Notes: generated from the sequence alone by a model not told the origin. Shown: positions 21,376 through 34,425, counted from the first letter of the stretch. The stretch is 64,000 nt of DNA from Sipunculus nudus (GCA_026874595.1 CM049314.1:58640300-58704299), one strand, 5' to 3'. Numbers and translations are program-made.

Positions 21376-22495
21376 CTGGTTCGACCCATGTCATGTGTAA
21401 AAATATATGACTGTTCCCTCATCATCAGAATTGCCATCGTACATTCTAGCTTTGGTTTTATTGAATTTACTTTCTTTTTTTCACATAACTTGCAGCAGAA
21501 TCATATACACAAGGTATCTTCGACCAGTCCAAATGTGAAGACGATATTAATTGTTCTATAGTTGTGCCTCGAGATCTCAATCCTTTAAGAACTCTTTGAC
21601 CACGAGGTTGGGCCACTTTACCTCGGTTCACAATGATCTAAGATAACTTGTCCGAAGGTTATAGACCAATTTAGACCTGTCTACCATGATCTCGAATATA
21701 GAAATACATCTACCTTTACGGTCAATAAACGTGCGTGATGCCGTTCAGATTCCATGTTTGTAATACTTGAGCGATTGAGGTGATAAATAATTCTAGTGGA
21801 TGTTGGGCTTTTTATTTTACTACTATAACAAAAAACATGGCTCAATAGTGTTCTCCCTGCTTCATACAATGTCTCCATGTGGATTCATGTTGTAGGCAGT
21901 CCTCTGAAGTATGTTGAGTGATGCTATGTTGTTTTATTTGATATGATGGAACCTTTCAGTTTCATCGGCATCTTAATGTAATAATTATTTATTTTTTTTA
22001 TTATACAAGTTTTATCAAATTTTCCGTACCTGCTGACCTTTGGCAACTTGCATCACGTGGCCTTTAAGCCCTGTGCGCACTCGCACCACATGCGTTCACG
22101 TTGTAATATCTGTCATGTCGCCTCTAAGAGTGGTTGATTAATATCAGACTTATTTTAATAGATATTATAGATGTTAATTTAGAAGAAAGAATAGTATTAT
22201 TAAATATAAAAAAAGCATTTTATAGTAACATAGAGTTTTTGTTTTATATACACGAAAGATAAACATTGGAAACTGTTGTATATTCGTATAAGAAACAAAA
22301 GTTACCCTTGGCTCCCTCTTATTGTTACGTACTCGTTATAATTCATGATATCCGTTTCTACCATCATTGTAAGAGTCAGTATATCTCTATTAATTTTTTT
22401 TATATTTTCATGTCTTAAGCTTTAGCCATTTTGATTTGTTTTTACATTTCTGACCAAGGAGTTTATATTTATAATATTACTTATTAGTTTGGAAT
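21376..22495. other. Intergenic, no gene seen
   Basis: AT-rich; small frames only; nothing recognised. Confidence 0.4.
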
Positions 22496-22860
22496 TGTTT
22501 GCCACGGCCATTATCCTGACCCTTGCCATATTGGGGTATGCAATTACCCCCTGGCCGGTGCACATGTGTCATTATTTTCATAATCATATGTACCGGCCGG
22601 CGCCCGTTTTGCTATTGGTCTGGCCACCCCAGCCTTGTCTCCTCTGAGGCGTGGCACCAGAGGCGTCGGCCAATGTTGAGCTTGGTTGATTGTTTGAAGG
22701 GGCTTTGACGAGAACAGGGCCGGTAGGTAGGGCAACCGGGAGAGAAGGTGGAGGCATTGTATTTTCATGGGGAAAATAATAACATGTCTATTCAGTAAAC
22801 CTGACTTGAGTTATCTTACTCCTAATTTAAAACTTTACGTGTTGTTCACAGTGTATTTTT
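22496..22860 (+). other. GC-rich island, possible solo LTR
   Basis: An abrupt GC-rich segment (accggccggcgcc, gccacggcc) in AT-rich surroundings, followed by attcagtaaacctgacttga and gttatcttactcc. That resembles the transcript-end region of some LTRs. No second copy or confirmed terminus is seen, so the LTR reading is a guess. Confidence 0.3.
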
Positions 22861-23099
22861 TTACAAACCAGCTTCCTCTGTTTTCATAAACTATATATAC
22901 CATAGATACAATGTCCCACGACTTTGTTGAGGACTAGACATGTTTAACAGCAAGAAATCGGTAACGCAGTATATGTGCACTGCAGGGTCTGACGAACGAA
23001 GCGGCTGAAGTTGTCAGGACCGCGTATAGGTTGTTTGAGAAATCGTGACCTTTCATCTTGGCTCAATGTCGGTTATCGCAAATGAGCGCCCGTGATGCC

Positions 23100-23650
23100 G
23101 AAATGGTCAATTGAGTAGTAGTTAGCACGCTGACAGATGGTCCATGGAAACGTTTTGGTAAACACTGATAGGTGTTAGGCCGTGTGTGCCACATCATCGC
23201 AAGACGATCTACCATGTATAAGATTGGTGTGGGTGAACCTACAGTACATGTGTAGTACACCACGTTAGGATACCATCTATCATCATTTACAAAGGTGGTT
23301 TATATGCTTCTGTTACAGAAGGAACAAAGAACAGCTTGCTTTCCACAGACAGGGGTCTAAATGTGTTTTGCATCATCACAAAATAGAAATAGCCATGTTT
23401 TACACTGACAGGAGCCCATGTGCAGGTGTGTGTATTCAACCGTTATAAGATATGATTTACAATGTGGAAATCTGTGTGGGTTGGTCAGAATATACAGATA
23501 GTCCATGGAATAATTTTGTTTAACACAGACATTGGTATCTGTGCCAATTACTCCATCACAAGATAGGAATATTTTTGTTTACAATGCACAGGGCTCTCGC
23601 TTCATGTGCATCACTATGAAATACATGTAATATAATTTAGAATAAGCAAA
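23100..23650. repeat. Degenerate tandem repeat with cagatrgtccatgg motif
   Basis: Loosely repeated units: cagatggtccatggaa near 23135, cagatagtccatggaa near 23495, with recurrent atcacaaga.agaaatag and ttcatgtgca pieces. The same family recurs at 63560-64000 (cagatgatccatggtac). Confidence 0.55.
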
Positions 23651-24570
23651 GTTCTCGCGACAAGTTTATTTTGCGTATCATTAAATAATGACAACTGGTA
23701 TAGACAATGTCACTCTTTAAAACTTTCCTGAATCATATTTGTTAGACTGTGGACACAAAAATGTATAGAAACATCATATGAAATGCTGAAGGCGAACATA
23801 ACTTTGAACACGAGATATGAGTCATTTCAATAATTTGTTTATGATTGTCTGAGAGATTAAGTTGAATGTAACCTTTATGTTTTTTTGTCTGTGTTTTAAC
23901 GTGCATGTATTGTAAGCGTTTAATGTAGGATGTATGTAACATGTCTGTGTAGTTTGATGTCTATGTATTGTGTCTTATTTAGTTTGATGTCTTTTATGAA
24001 GCCTGCGTAATTTGATGTCCATGTATTATGTCTGTGTAGTGTGTTCCGGATGTATCTGTAAATACTTCTTGTATTGTGTCTATGTACATCGATGTACATC
24101 GATGTTAAGGTATAATTTCTTTAGCTTTATGTGTTTTTTTTTATGTCTGGGCAGATAGATGTGTCAGTACATGCCTGTGTTAATGAATCTGTAAAGCGAT
24201 ATTTTAAAGTGAACAAGAAGATAAGAGCTCGTGCAACCGGCAAAAGCAACACTTGCATATTGCAATTAATTTTATACAGAAATTGCGAGTTTCCATCATG
24301 CTATAAAATAAATAAACATGTTCTTTTCCACAAGCTAATCCGTTTTACACTACCGATTGAGTGGGAACAACTACTGATTCTTTTTTAATATCACGCGTGG
24401 GTCCCGATTTTATACTTTATAGTTTGTTTAGATGACATCCCTGAACAGAAGAAGATATTATTTTATAATTTTATCACATATAATACAATACATATATAAA
24501 TCTCCTATATGCCACAGACGCATAAGTGTCTCCTTGTACAGTTTTTTTTATCGACTCTGGTTAAACTGGC
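23651..24570. other. Intergenic, no gene seen
   Basis: Contains a loose GT-rich repetition (tttgatgtct/atgtattgtgtct) at 23940-24080. No gene seen. Confidence 0.4.
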
Positions 24571-24575
24571 AAAGG

Positions 24576-24720
24576 TTTTGATTGATTGATTCTTTATTTC
24601 CTCCTCAGCAAGAAGAGAGTACAACAATTAGGTACATATAAGGCACAAGATACCTGCACCGTGAGCAAACAGGGAAAGAAATAAGATCCAATTAGAAAGT
24701 ATGCACAGATCAATATAAAA
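24576..24720 (-). mobile_element. Possible LINE 3' end
   Basis: attgattgattctttatttc at the left edge looks like the reverse complement of a LINE tail with a short (AATC)n repeat. No RT coding is attached. Confidence 0.3.
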
Positions 24721-25289
24721 GGTTCAAATATATAACTATGAAATATACAAAGCGCAAAGCTATATTAAGATTTTGCATGCATTTCTTGATAATTTTTTTC
24801 TGTATTTCCGTATATGCGTGCATGTACTAGATCGCAAACTCAAATTTCACATTTTCAAAGGCTCAACTTACGTCACAGTAAATTCTCGGATTTATCTATT
24901 TTTGTTGTCTTTGCCATATTTTCAAGGTGGTGACCGGTTGTAACTTGTGTGCTGTTGTGTGCTTGTGCATGCTGCAAGCACATTTACAGGTTAACGAGAT
25001 CACGAAAGCTCCATTATAAACATATGTAGGGTCAATGTTCGCAGTAAATACATAAGAATCGGATGAATCTTGTTTGGCAACAAAAGATTCCATTCACAGG
25101 CAGGAGGAAGGTAAACATTGATCTCGAGCAGCCTGGTGTAGTCATTATGCCAATATGTGCATATAAAACGTTTCAGGTCAATGCTGGCTAAAACAACAAA
25201 CTATAAAAACAATTTAGAATGATGTATCCACCTCCATTATTTAAACAATGATTATCTAGAGAATTCTATTTCGGTTTTACACATGTTTC

Positions 25290-25580
25290 GGTTGCACATA
25301 CAAGCGGCCTCGTCTGCTAACCAGGTCGGGGTAACAACGACACCTGTAGATCCCGAATGGGTGATGTCTATGTTCCTAGGTCATACCATCAGTTACCCCC
25401 AAAATGAATACTCGTTTGCAAGTAATACCATTTTAGGGGAAAAGCTTTCCTATTAAGACTTCACCCTGGTTCAGACAGATCGTTAAAAATCCACCGCTTT
25501 TCGACTGGGATGCGAATTTACCATCACCCATGACTGAGGCCTGTGCTCTACCCTCGCCAAAAATATATTTGTGGGTTCAG
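25290..25580 (-). mobile_element. tRNA-like SINE fragment (second family)
   Basis: On the minus strand gtagagcacaggcctcag resembles the start of the fragment at 7340-7480. The B-box region is degraded. Confidence 0.35.
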
Positions 25581-27320
25581 TGCATTCAATAGGTTGAAAA
25601 TCGATTAAACAAAATCTAGTACCTAAACTTTTATTATGATACGTGCCAGTGTGCGCATTCATGTAAAATGTACAATCAGGAGACTTAAAGTTTATAAATA
25701 TTAGCGGGTACTCACCCTATGTAAACTCTGTAGAATGTCTAAAAAAAATTTAAAGTTTATGCTGCACTTATCAACTTAAGCCAGCATTGGTACGTGACTT
25801 TGGTGACTGTGGGAAAATTTAAGGAGTAAATACCAGATAATTAGTATTAAATGAACATTATAGATAACCAAATTCAAATTGCAATTTCATGTTTTCCTCA
25901 GCTTGTTTTATTTTTTAATACCTAATGTACAACTTAAATTGTTGTACTATTCTGGCAAATTGTTGTTAATACATATAGTGCAATTAAAAATCTTGCAGTA
26001 ATTATTCATTCATATGTTCATTGAAGGACAGTTTAATATGAACTCATCAACCAAACGTGGTAACATTTGTGTTACATAGAATGTTTCTAAATTGTCTATT
26101 TGTCTCTTAACGAAATCTTAATCATATGGAATTTCAATTTTTTCTGAGTCAGATGACCAGAAAAAGTGTACACCTTTTTGCTTTTTAGTTCATTTCATTG
26201 TCACTTTGATCAAGCTAAAATATCAATGCCAGCCTGACCTCATTCATTCACCTGAACATCATATTTTCCGCCATAAGTTCTCTGACAAGAGGGCATTTAA
26301 TTTTCTGGATTTTTGTGTCACCAATCAAGGCTTGCTGATAGCCACGGGTAATTCTCACTTCAAACAGTAGTCAATCGCTTTTTAATCAACGAGGTAGGTT
26401 AAATGTCCGCTGAACCGATGGAAGGCTAGACTTTCATATCATCTCTCAACCGATTTACTTTCCAATTGTTGGGCATTTTCTTGTCAAAGCGATGAACACA
26501 GACATGAGCTTGTAGCTTGCGCTACACTTGAATTACCAGTCATTGTAACTCTAATCAGTGAAAGTTAAGAAAAACACAGAGAGAGAGAGCACAACAGGCA
26601 AATCGAACAGCACCGTAGGAGCAAATGGCCAGTGGCTATATCGGGGCAGTCACAGTTGCCCGCTGCTGGGGCTGATGAAGAACTAGGGTTAACATGGCCG
26701 CCTACCGGAACTTATATTTATGATACCAAAGTAAAGCCATCGAGAGAATAAATACAGGGAAACAAAGACAGCTAAGCCTACATGATGGCTGAGCAGCTAT
26801 GAACATTTATCATTGATAAGGAACTATATTTAACAGGTTGAAAACTCTTACCTGGTTTCGGCCCTAAGGCCAACCCACTAAACTTTAAAGTATCAATACA
26901 ATGTGATATATACCCATCTGACGGTTTGGAATAAAATATTGGGGATATTCTTGAACATTCTTAATTGAAGTAGAAGAATCCATTGAACTTTATAAATGCA
27001 TGAGACCTTTAAGCGGTATAGCATTATTTTGTACTAGAACTCTCAATCTCCCGACAAATATTTTATTGACTCAATTCCCTTGCGCAGAAAAGGAAATACA
27101 ATATGTATATAATATTATTGGAAATCTCAGAATTCACAGAATCGACTAGCACCAAAGATATATAATTGAATACGTGTTCTCAATGAAAAAGAAAAATATC
27201 CTTCAAGCTTGCGTCATTCAATGAAAAAAAGGTCTTGTTTTCCTGTGCGTAGGACCACCCTGCTGAGACATAATGTGAAAGTCGACATCACGTGATAATT
27301 GTTTGTTTTGGCCTTACTTG
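25581..27320. other. Intergenic, upstream of the 399-aa gene
   Basis: No gene, RNA or clear repeat recognised. Confidence 0.4.
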
Positions 27321-27321
27321 C

Positions 27322-27360
27322 TATATATCTTTATAGCCTGTACCATGCAAGTCAGATGAT
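27322..27360 (+). promoter_or_regulatory. Candidate core promoter of the 399-aa gene
   Basis: A TATA-like TATATATC at 27322-27329 lies about 30 bp before TCAGATG (27352), which fits an initiator. This would give a 5' UTR of about 77 bases with no intron. It is inferred from spacing only. Confidence 0.35.
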
Positions 27361-27428
27361 CAAGAACCACCACTGAGTATATAGGGTAACAAAACTGGTT
27401 CCCTCACTGAAGGTATTTCGAAGAAATC

Positions 27429-28628
27429 ATGAATGAATCCAAGGAAGTCGTGAACGCGACTGGGCACATACTGAAGCTTGCAGCAGATGTTGGCAGTAAG
27501 TTTGACACTAGCATAATTAAGGAACTCCTGGGTGTACTAAAAGGTGGAGCCGCCACGTTTGCTCTCGCAGGGGTCATTTTGGCTGTAGTTGATGCATTTC
27601 TGCCAGATAGAAAGCATGAGGCCATCATGAATGAGTTCAAGAAACTCCATGAGTCTATCGAACAGCTAAGGGATGATATCAGTGACCTGCGGAATGAAGT
27701 AATATGGCGATCAACGCAGGTGTCATATCAAGAATGTGTCCGAAGAATCAAACTTGCCATGGAATACGCCTACGAGATAAGGCACAGTGGCGATGACAAG
27801 GAGAAGAGAGAACGCTACCAGGACAGACTTACGGATTTGAACCAAACACAGGACCTGACAGTTGCGGTTGATATGCTTCTTGATGGCATTATTGGTAAGG
27901 GTGACTTTGCTAATAACAAAATACCGGAAAACTATTACAAGAAAACCGGCGGGGATAGACCAAAACTGGCTAAACTCTCCGCATTGCTTATACAGCTTAC
28001 CACTGGAGGCGTGGTCGCCGTAATGGCAACTGAGGCCCTGTTGCGTGGATCCAAAGCTCCGCAAGACCTTGCTTCAAAATACGGGACTCTTATGAAACAA
28101 GTTGCTTCTTCAACAGAGACATTTCTCGATCTGTGTGTACATGAGGCTGAAAATAATATGCAACATGATTTGGAGCGAATTGTTGCAAATAATGCCCAGA
28201 AGCCAAACAAGGAAATCGTTGGTATTTTACATGATCACATGCAGAAAAAATATGATTGGCTGCTGTTTCACTGTATGGTATACAATGACATTGGGGGGTA
28301 CGAAAACCATTGCTTCAACGGTAGCCGCGTAGACAAGCTTCACCATCACGGTAAATGTGCACAGGCATTCTATCTTGATAAAGAGATACGTTTCCATGGC
28401 GCTGGAAGCATTGGAACGGCCAAATATATCGTTGATGGGGCTCAGCAGATAAGGAATGCACAGACAGCCTACACCAAGATCCAATCAGACCTTGACAGTC
28501 GAAATATAAGGTGGTGGGGTATCGCATGCATCAAACGTTATGTCGATCTCTGGTACAGTGGTGCTACTGGGAACAGATGCATCTGGGAGCTCGGGCCTAA
28601 TTTCACCATGTGTGTTCTGCTGTGTTAA
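27429..28628 (+). CDS. Intronless 399-aa helical protein with hydrophobic N-terminal segment and coiled coil; function unknown
   Basis: An uninterrupted frame far longer than any other in the window, starting ATGAATGAATCC with no earlier in-frame ATG. Visible layout: amphipathic start; hydrophobic, Gly/Ala-rich segment at residues 39-58 (AATFALAGVILAVVDAFL); charged heptad helix at 62-92 (FKKLHESIEQLRDDISDLRN); long helical middle; second hydrophobic stretch at 183-205 (LLIQLTTGGVVAVMA); then a Cys- and Trp-richer C-terminal third (C282, C295, C310, C367, C384, C395, C399). There is no signal peptide of normal form. The order hydrophobic helix plus coiled coil recalls the teleost rapunzel family and, more loosely, helical membrane-inserting proteins. 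That is architectural resemblance, not demonstrated homology. A single exon could mean a retrogene or an expanded intronless family. Confidence 0.85.
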   Translation: MNESKEVVNATGHILKLAADVGSKFDTSIIKELLGVLKGGAATFALAGVILAVVDAFLPDRKHEAIMNEFKKLHESIEQLRDDISDLRNEVIWRSTQVSYQECVRRIKLAMEYAYEIRHSGDDKEKRERYQDRLTDLNQTQDLTVAVDMLLDGIIGKGDFANNKIPENYYKKTGGDRPKLAKLSALLIQLTTGGVVAVMATEALLRGSKAPQDLASKYGTLMKQVASSTETFLDLCVHEAENNMQHDLERIVANNAQKPNKEIVGILHDHMQKKYDWLLFHCMVYNDIGGYENHCFNGSRVDKLHHHGKCAQAFYLDKEIRFHGAGSIGTAKYIVDGAQQIRNAQTAYTKIQSDLDSRNIRWWGIACIKRYVDLWYSGATGNRCIWELGPNFTMCVLLC

Positions 28629-29757
28629 AATCATCATACGGAAGGAAAGACTTGAGTAGATATTTTGTTTTATTATATGTCTGCAACACATATAAATTCA
28701 ATGTTTATTTTTGCTTTGCACTCAAAAATCACACACACGAAACTATAATCTTATAGATTATAATTTTGCATAAGGTCGTGTTTTAACGTTCGATGTTTTT
28801 TCCTCTTTCACTTTATTTATATTCCTCACATTCTGTGACTATACTTTTGTAGTTCACATCTACATATACATCGAAAACTTTGTAGCTTAAATGCCAATCA
28901 TTCTCTTCCAATTCACGGTTCGTGAGTGAAATTGGTAGTTTTTTTTCTTTATCAACATACCAGCAAGCCTTTTTTTATATAACCTTATTCTGCATGAACA
29001 AAATTGACACATTGAACACGACCCAATTTTTATTACTTACTCATTCAACCCTATAAATTTAGCACTCTGCATAGCACATGCGACTTTTGGCATGACCGAG
29101 CGTTCAGGAAAACCATATTCGTCGAAATTGATTTTTAACAGGATTTTAGCTATATGATATGATTTTTTTCGGAAAATAGGAAGGAATGGCTTTTATTCAA
29201 ACGAATAATGCTAATACGGCAAGTAATTTATGCGAGAAAAATGACTTATTCAATGATATTTCTCTGTAGTGAAAAAAAATATACCTCCGAAGCATTTGAG
29301 TTATATTTTAGTGTAACTGTACTACAGAGTCTCTCTCCTAACCACAGGTATTAATATATTCTGTTTTCGATTTTTGGATGTCCCATTTTATGTATATTAT
29401 AATTTTATTTTTACTAATGCAATAATAAAGACCCAAAATGTTCACAGCAGAAACATTTATTTTGTGCCTTTAATATTACAGGCAAACCTTGGAATCTTGA
29501 AAAATTATATATGAATGGCAGGATGCCCTGATGATTTGGGAGGCATAAACGATATGTGCTACAATTCTTCAACAGATTAGCCTTTTTCGACATTGCTAAT
29601 TCCTCGTGTATTTACATAGAAGGGCGTTTGCCTTGCAGAGATACCTAGCCCTCCGGATGACGCATCAATTTTGAGTTTGATGAAAACAGCGACAAGGAGA
29701 TGCTCCGGGAACTTTCACGAGAGCTCCATCAGAGCGATTACAATGTAGCAAATTCAT
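28629..29757. other. Intergenic, downstream of the 399-aa gene
   Basis: AT-rich. The first clear AATAAA is about 800 bp downstream (near 29424), so the transcript end is not settled. Confidence 0.4.
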
Positions 29758-29883
29758 TTTCTTCTTCTTCCTCTTCTTCTACTTCTTCTTCTTCTTGTTA
29801 TTGTGATTGTTATTATTATTATTATTATTATTTTTAATATAATTATCATTTTCATTATTATTAATATACTTATCATTATTATG

Positions 29884-29916
<33 letters not shown>

Positions 29917-29935
29917 TGTAGTAGTTGTAGTAGTA
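29758..29935. repeat. (TTC)n then (ATT)n microsatellite tract
   Basis: A pyrimidine TTC/CTT array runs into an ATT/TTA array with interruptions. Confidence 0.95.
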
Positions 29936-31270
29936 TTCAATCAAGTTTAATCTTAACCACACATAGCCTTGGCCTTCACGTACTAGGCGCTTTAGTTTTA
30001 AAGTTATGTGCTGTCAAATAGGTGTGCACGTTTTCCACTTCATTAATATATCCTTGTATTGGACTAATTGTTTTATACGGTTTGAAGACTACAGTTGTGG
30101 GAGTCATAATATAACAATCCTACTTTGCCTTTGATCACAAAACTCAATCTCCGTCAAACTTCGGTTTATACAGCACATTCAAACAAAACTAAAATTTGGC
30201 GTAATGTGCCTGAATACTTTCTATTGTTAAATCATATTGGTCGGCTTTCTATATTTCAATATGTTTGTTCCGCCCCCTGTAAATCCTAAATTTTTGAGTA
30301 GATAAATTCTATAATTGTATGCTAAAAGTAGAAGACATGTCACTCAAGATTAAACAACTAAATATTATACAAATCTAGTAAGAATTACTCGCCAATGTTG
30401 TGTTTACAGTTGTTAAATTTAACCATACAAGGTAGCTTGAAAAAAAAAGAACGATTCAATGCAAGAATTTTTTTTATAGCTGTTTGAATTTAATTCTTTA
30501 AATTGTATTTTCATTGTATAAGACTAGAGCGTTGCAAGAGACATTATATTATAGTAATAGGCTCACCATGTTCTTGACACAAACGACATGGTTGCAGTTG
30601 AACTGCCAGGTTACTGTACTTTTCCCAAATAACCTGAGGCCATGCTTTAAAAAAACATTTCTTCCTTATTCTAAAATATGTTTTAGTTCATATAGTTCAG
30701 ACATGTGCTATCACCTGTTCTCACATATGACACAACATTATTCTTGGCTTGAAAAGAGAAAATTGTTGTAAAAGATGTTGTATATACATTTATTTAATTG
30801 CTAGATACCTAAGTAAAATGTTATGCACACAACGTCTTTAGCAGCAGGACTAGTATTCGAGTGGGTTACACAGTTCATTCATGAAAGTCCATCATTCCGC
30901 TACAGAAAATTATAAAAGAGAATGTCTATCCCAGAGCACGTCTACTGTTTCACGGCGCTTGTGTTAACAAAATTGTACGTGGCTGTTTCAATGAATTTTA
31001 TACAGGTATGGAGGTGAACAATATAGTTTAAATGTAACGGGGTTATCTATAGAGCATAAACAATGCTCCTTGGTCCTCGAAAGTCAGATTATTATTCAGT
31101 GGACCTTCTTATTTAAGGCCCTTGTGTGTGTGGCTGTCTAGTTATATGTATGTTAACCTGGTTTGTATGTATAATCAATACGGCAAAATATTTGTATTGT
31201 TAAAATAATACTACATTTGGTCTATCATTAGTATGGGTCAGATTTTTTTAGTTCATATGAATAATAGAAT
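29936..31270. other. Intergenic, no gene seen
   Basis: AT-rich, small frames only. Confidence 0.4.

Positions 31271-31303
<33 letters not shown>
31271..31303. repeat. (TA)n microsatellite
   Basis: About 32 bp of TA followed by GTGTGTA variants. Confidence 0.97.
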
Positions 31304-31309
<6 letters not shown>

Positions 31310-31430
31310 ATATATGATGTATATGTGTGTGTATGGTAAGTACAAAGAAGTAGCAGGTGAAAATATTCTTTGCAGCTTTAAATAATATCTAGTAGGGGAC
31401 TTGATACGAAAATATTAATGCCGTACTACA

Positions 31431-32137
31431 TCAGTTATTTTCATAAGTGCAAATATAGTGTACGGTATAGGGTTCTTTCTCTATGGGGGTTTCTTTATAC
31501 ACAAGGCACGGCTGTGTTTTCAGTTCCATTAATGCATTGTGGATCCTGTACTTGGCAATACGCACAGTATTCGTGTTTTGTTGTGATATCACAGGTTGGT
31601 TCCAGACTGTGCTAGCGATAGTTTCAGTGCTAGCGAAACTAACTAATAATGTTGGGGATGACTGGAAAATTGTCCTGATAAGCAGACAGCCCGTTAGATG
31701 ATTACTTAAGGCATGGGACATTATCGTTAATTAATTCCTATCCCAACGGGCTTGACAAAATTTTCTGTATACGTTTGTAAATAAAACAGCTTAATTGGGC
31801 ATTGTTTACATTCATTTTTTTTTTAATATTCAGCTAATACAGGCAAAGCTTCACCGTATGTAGCATTGGCGGGGGCCATGTTGTATGTTTGCTTTCATCC
31901 GTTAATAGTAGGACATTTGCAGAGAGCAGGACATGTACAGTAAATATATTGAATGGCACAATAAATGCTCCAGATAAATTGATAAGTTTATCTTGTGATG
32001 GCAGGAAAGAATGTTTACATGTCGTTCTTGTTGGTGTATATTTCAACTGTTGATAGACTAATGCATACACATGTATCCGAATATTTTCCGGCTCTGTGTG
32101 GAATCTACGACCTGCCACACTGACAATCCCACACCGC
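31431..32137 (-). CDS. Possible two-exon minus-strand gene end, product unknown
   Basis: Two open segments can be joined in frame on the minus strand: 32137-31855 (acceptor acttcaag, donor gtgaag) and 31661-31431 (acceptor attttccag, stop included). The 193-bp intron would join them at a codon boundary. The product would contain CGIVSVAGRRFHTEPE, YTPTRTTCKHSFLPSQ and IEKEPYTVHYICTYENN at the C-terminus. No domain is recognised, and no start codon is visible because the first segment begins at an acceptor. Length and in-phase joining favour a gene; the weak donor and lack of homology argue against. Confidence 0.35.
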
Positions 32138-32663
32138 CTTGAAGTAAGATAAATTCTGTGAGTTTACAGGCACCATTGAACATTATTTTTTTTTTGGCAT
32201 GCTACTTTTTTTTATTCATCAATAATATATATTCATACCGCACTGGTACATTACAGAAATTATACAAACGCTTATTGGAAAACAAAGTACCTTATGCAAT
32301 ACAACTCCATTATCAAAATTCTCTTGACCTTCAAATTAGTCATTTTTACCCTCACCACACCCCCATAATAGAAAACCAATTCCACTAGATAAATGCAAAT
32401 AATCGATTGCTCATGTGTGACCTGCCCTAAAATACATATTATGCTAACATCCAGAATAAATCGCTTTAACCAACATCCTTAAAGTGTTCATGAAAGTATA
32501 ACTCTCTACATATATGTATGGATGCTATTTATGTATAAAATTATCTAATTTATTATTTTTTTGTGCAATAACATATTCAACTTTTACATATCTCCAAATA
32601 AAAAATTGTAACTTCTGTAAAGTTGGATATTCTTTGTTATTTCTGCAGTTGTTTGTGAATTGT
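32138..32663. other. Intergenic, no gene seen
   Basis: AT-rich; nothing recognised. Confidence 0.4.
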
Positions 32664-33180
32664 TTAGCCACCAAAATCATTTCTACTCACTGAAGCATTA
32701 AAATCGCCAAACAATATTACTGATAAACATTTGTCGAACATTATCTTCTGTTTCCGACACCATACTTCTAACCCTAACCAGAGATCAGCTACTTTATCAC
32801 ATTCCCGAAATGAATATATTAAAGTCTCCGGTTCCTTATTACAAAATGTACATAGATCGGAATCTTTAATTTTCCATTTGCATAACCAATAATTATTGAC
32901 CAAACAATTGTTCAGAAATTTATATTGAAAAACTTGTGATCTGACATCCATACAATTTTTTTACAGGAAGTGAATATATTGTTTCTAAATTAATATCACA
33001 GTCTGGACAATGTATACGCACTTTTAGAACACAGGGCCCTTTTACTAACAAAATGATTTTAAAAGTAGAATATATTATCTTATTGAAGATCTCTATTACC
33101 TGTACAAATTTATCTATGTAAATATAAAAGTCTAAATGATTCCCGAGTTAACCTGCCTGCATACACTTTCTTTTCTTATC
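32664..33180 (-). pseudogene. LINE (non-LTR retrotransposon) ORF2 C-terminal fragment
   Basis: The minus-strand translation VFQYKFLNNCLVNNYWLCKW then IKDSDLCTFCNKEPETLIYS, FRECDKVADLW matches the zinc-binding C-terminal region that follows RT in many LINEs: CxxC, then a His/Cys pair. The usual His before the last Cys is not conserved. Upstream (to about 33180) other frames carry PDCDINLETIYSLPVKKLYG, as such elements do. A 5'-truncated, decayed copy. Confidence 0.8.
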
Positions 33181-34378
33181 ATGGAAACAAGAGCATACCA
33201 CTTCAAGAAATATATTCCTGGTATACCTCTATTTGGCCATTGTTTGAAAGGAACGATAGAATTATTTAGAAATAAATCTAATCCTGTAATGATGCCTGCA
33301 TCTATAAAACTTGAACATTAATGTTGAATAAGAACTTACCTTTTTTTTTATCACTGCGTCATCTGAGCACGTTGTCATTCGTTAAACATCTTTTATGCCT
33401 TTATGTTCAAAGAAATGCAGGGAGATTACGTGTACCGGCCGTACTTTGCGGAACTCTAGGGCAAGTCAGAACGATGATTTAATTAGATGAGATATATTAG
33501 GGTGATTTCGAAATCAGAAAGGTGGTAGTTTGATCGCTGAATAACATTTTTCAAATGATAGTATGTTTTTGAAAACGATAATAAATTCTACATTACCTTT
33601 TTCATCGTTATCATTAGACACGGTACTAATTAAAAAACATTATGAATGTTGCATAATGGAAGAAATAATAACTTGAAATTGTATAGCTGTCCGGTAAAAT
33701 CTTTCAGGTCTCGCAAATGATTGAAGTTGGATCATGGAGTATATTTTTTAACGTATTTAAACCACATCCGATAATTGCGGAAATTACGCGTTGGACATTT
33801 AAGAAATGTTTACCGATACTGTATTCTAAGCGTGAATTGCATGTTTTTTTTTAGTACAGGGTTCTGTTTTTTTATGGAAATCTATACCGAACACTTTATA
33901 CAGTTCCATTGAACACGGAATGTATGGAACACCAAAGGTCTATACTATATATAGAAAACGGGATTCGACATAATTGTAGTGTGAAAACTGCCCAAGATGG
34001 AATATGAGTTGAACCCCTGTATGTTTACGGTAGCAAATGCATGTTCTGAAATGTTTACAATTTTTTTGAAAACGGTACTAGACATTATATTACTGTTAAT
34101 AGAGTTAACTGGATGTCCTTGGATAATCCGACCTGAGTCGCTTCAGTAGATAATAAGAGTATGACAAAATAGCTAGAAAATCCGACCAGATTAAGGCACT
34201 ATATTCGTCGCTAAAATTAAAACGGGCGTGCTATTTTACCCGTCAAAGTCACTGGGCTATATATCTTTTGATGATGAGTGTAACCATACACCCCACACTC
34301 ACTCAAAACCTCAGCCACACGCAAACGGATATATATACACATATATGTAGGTAGATAAGTATGTGTACAAATACTCTA

Positions 34379-34381
<3 letters not shown>
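33181..34381. other. Intergenic, no gene seen
   Basis: May include more of the decayed LINE on the minus strand at its left edge. Otherwise AT-rich with no recognised feature. Confidence 0.35.

Positions 34382-34425
<44 letters not shown>
34382..34425. repeat. (TA)n microsatellite
   Basis: About 44 bp of TA immediately before a dispersed repeat. Confidence 0.97.
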
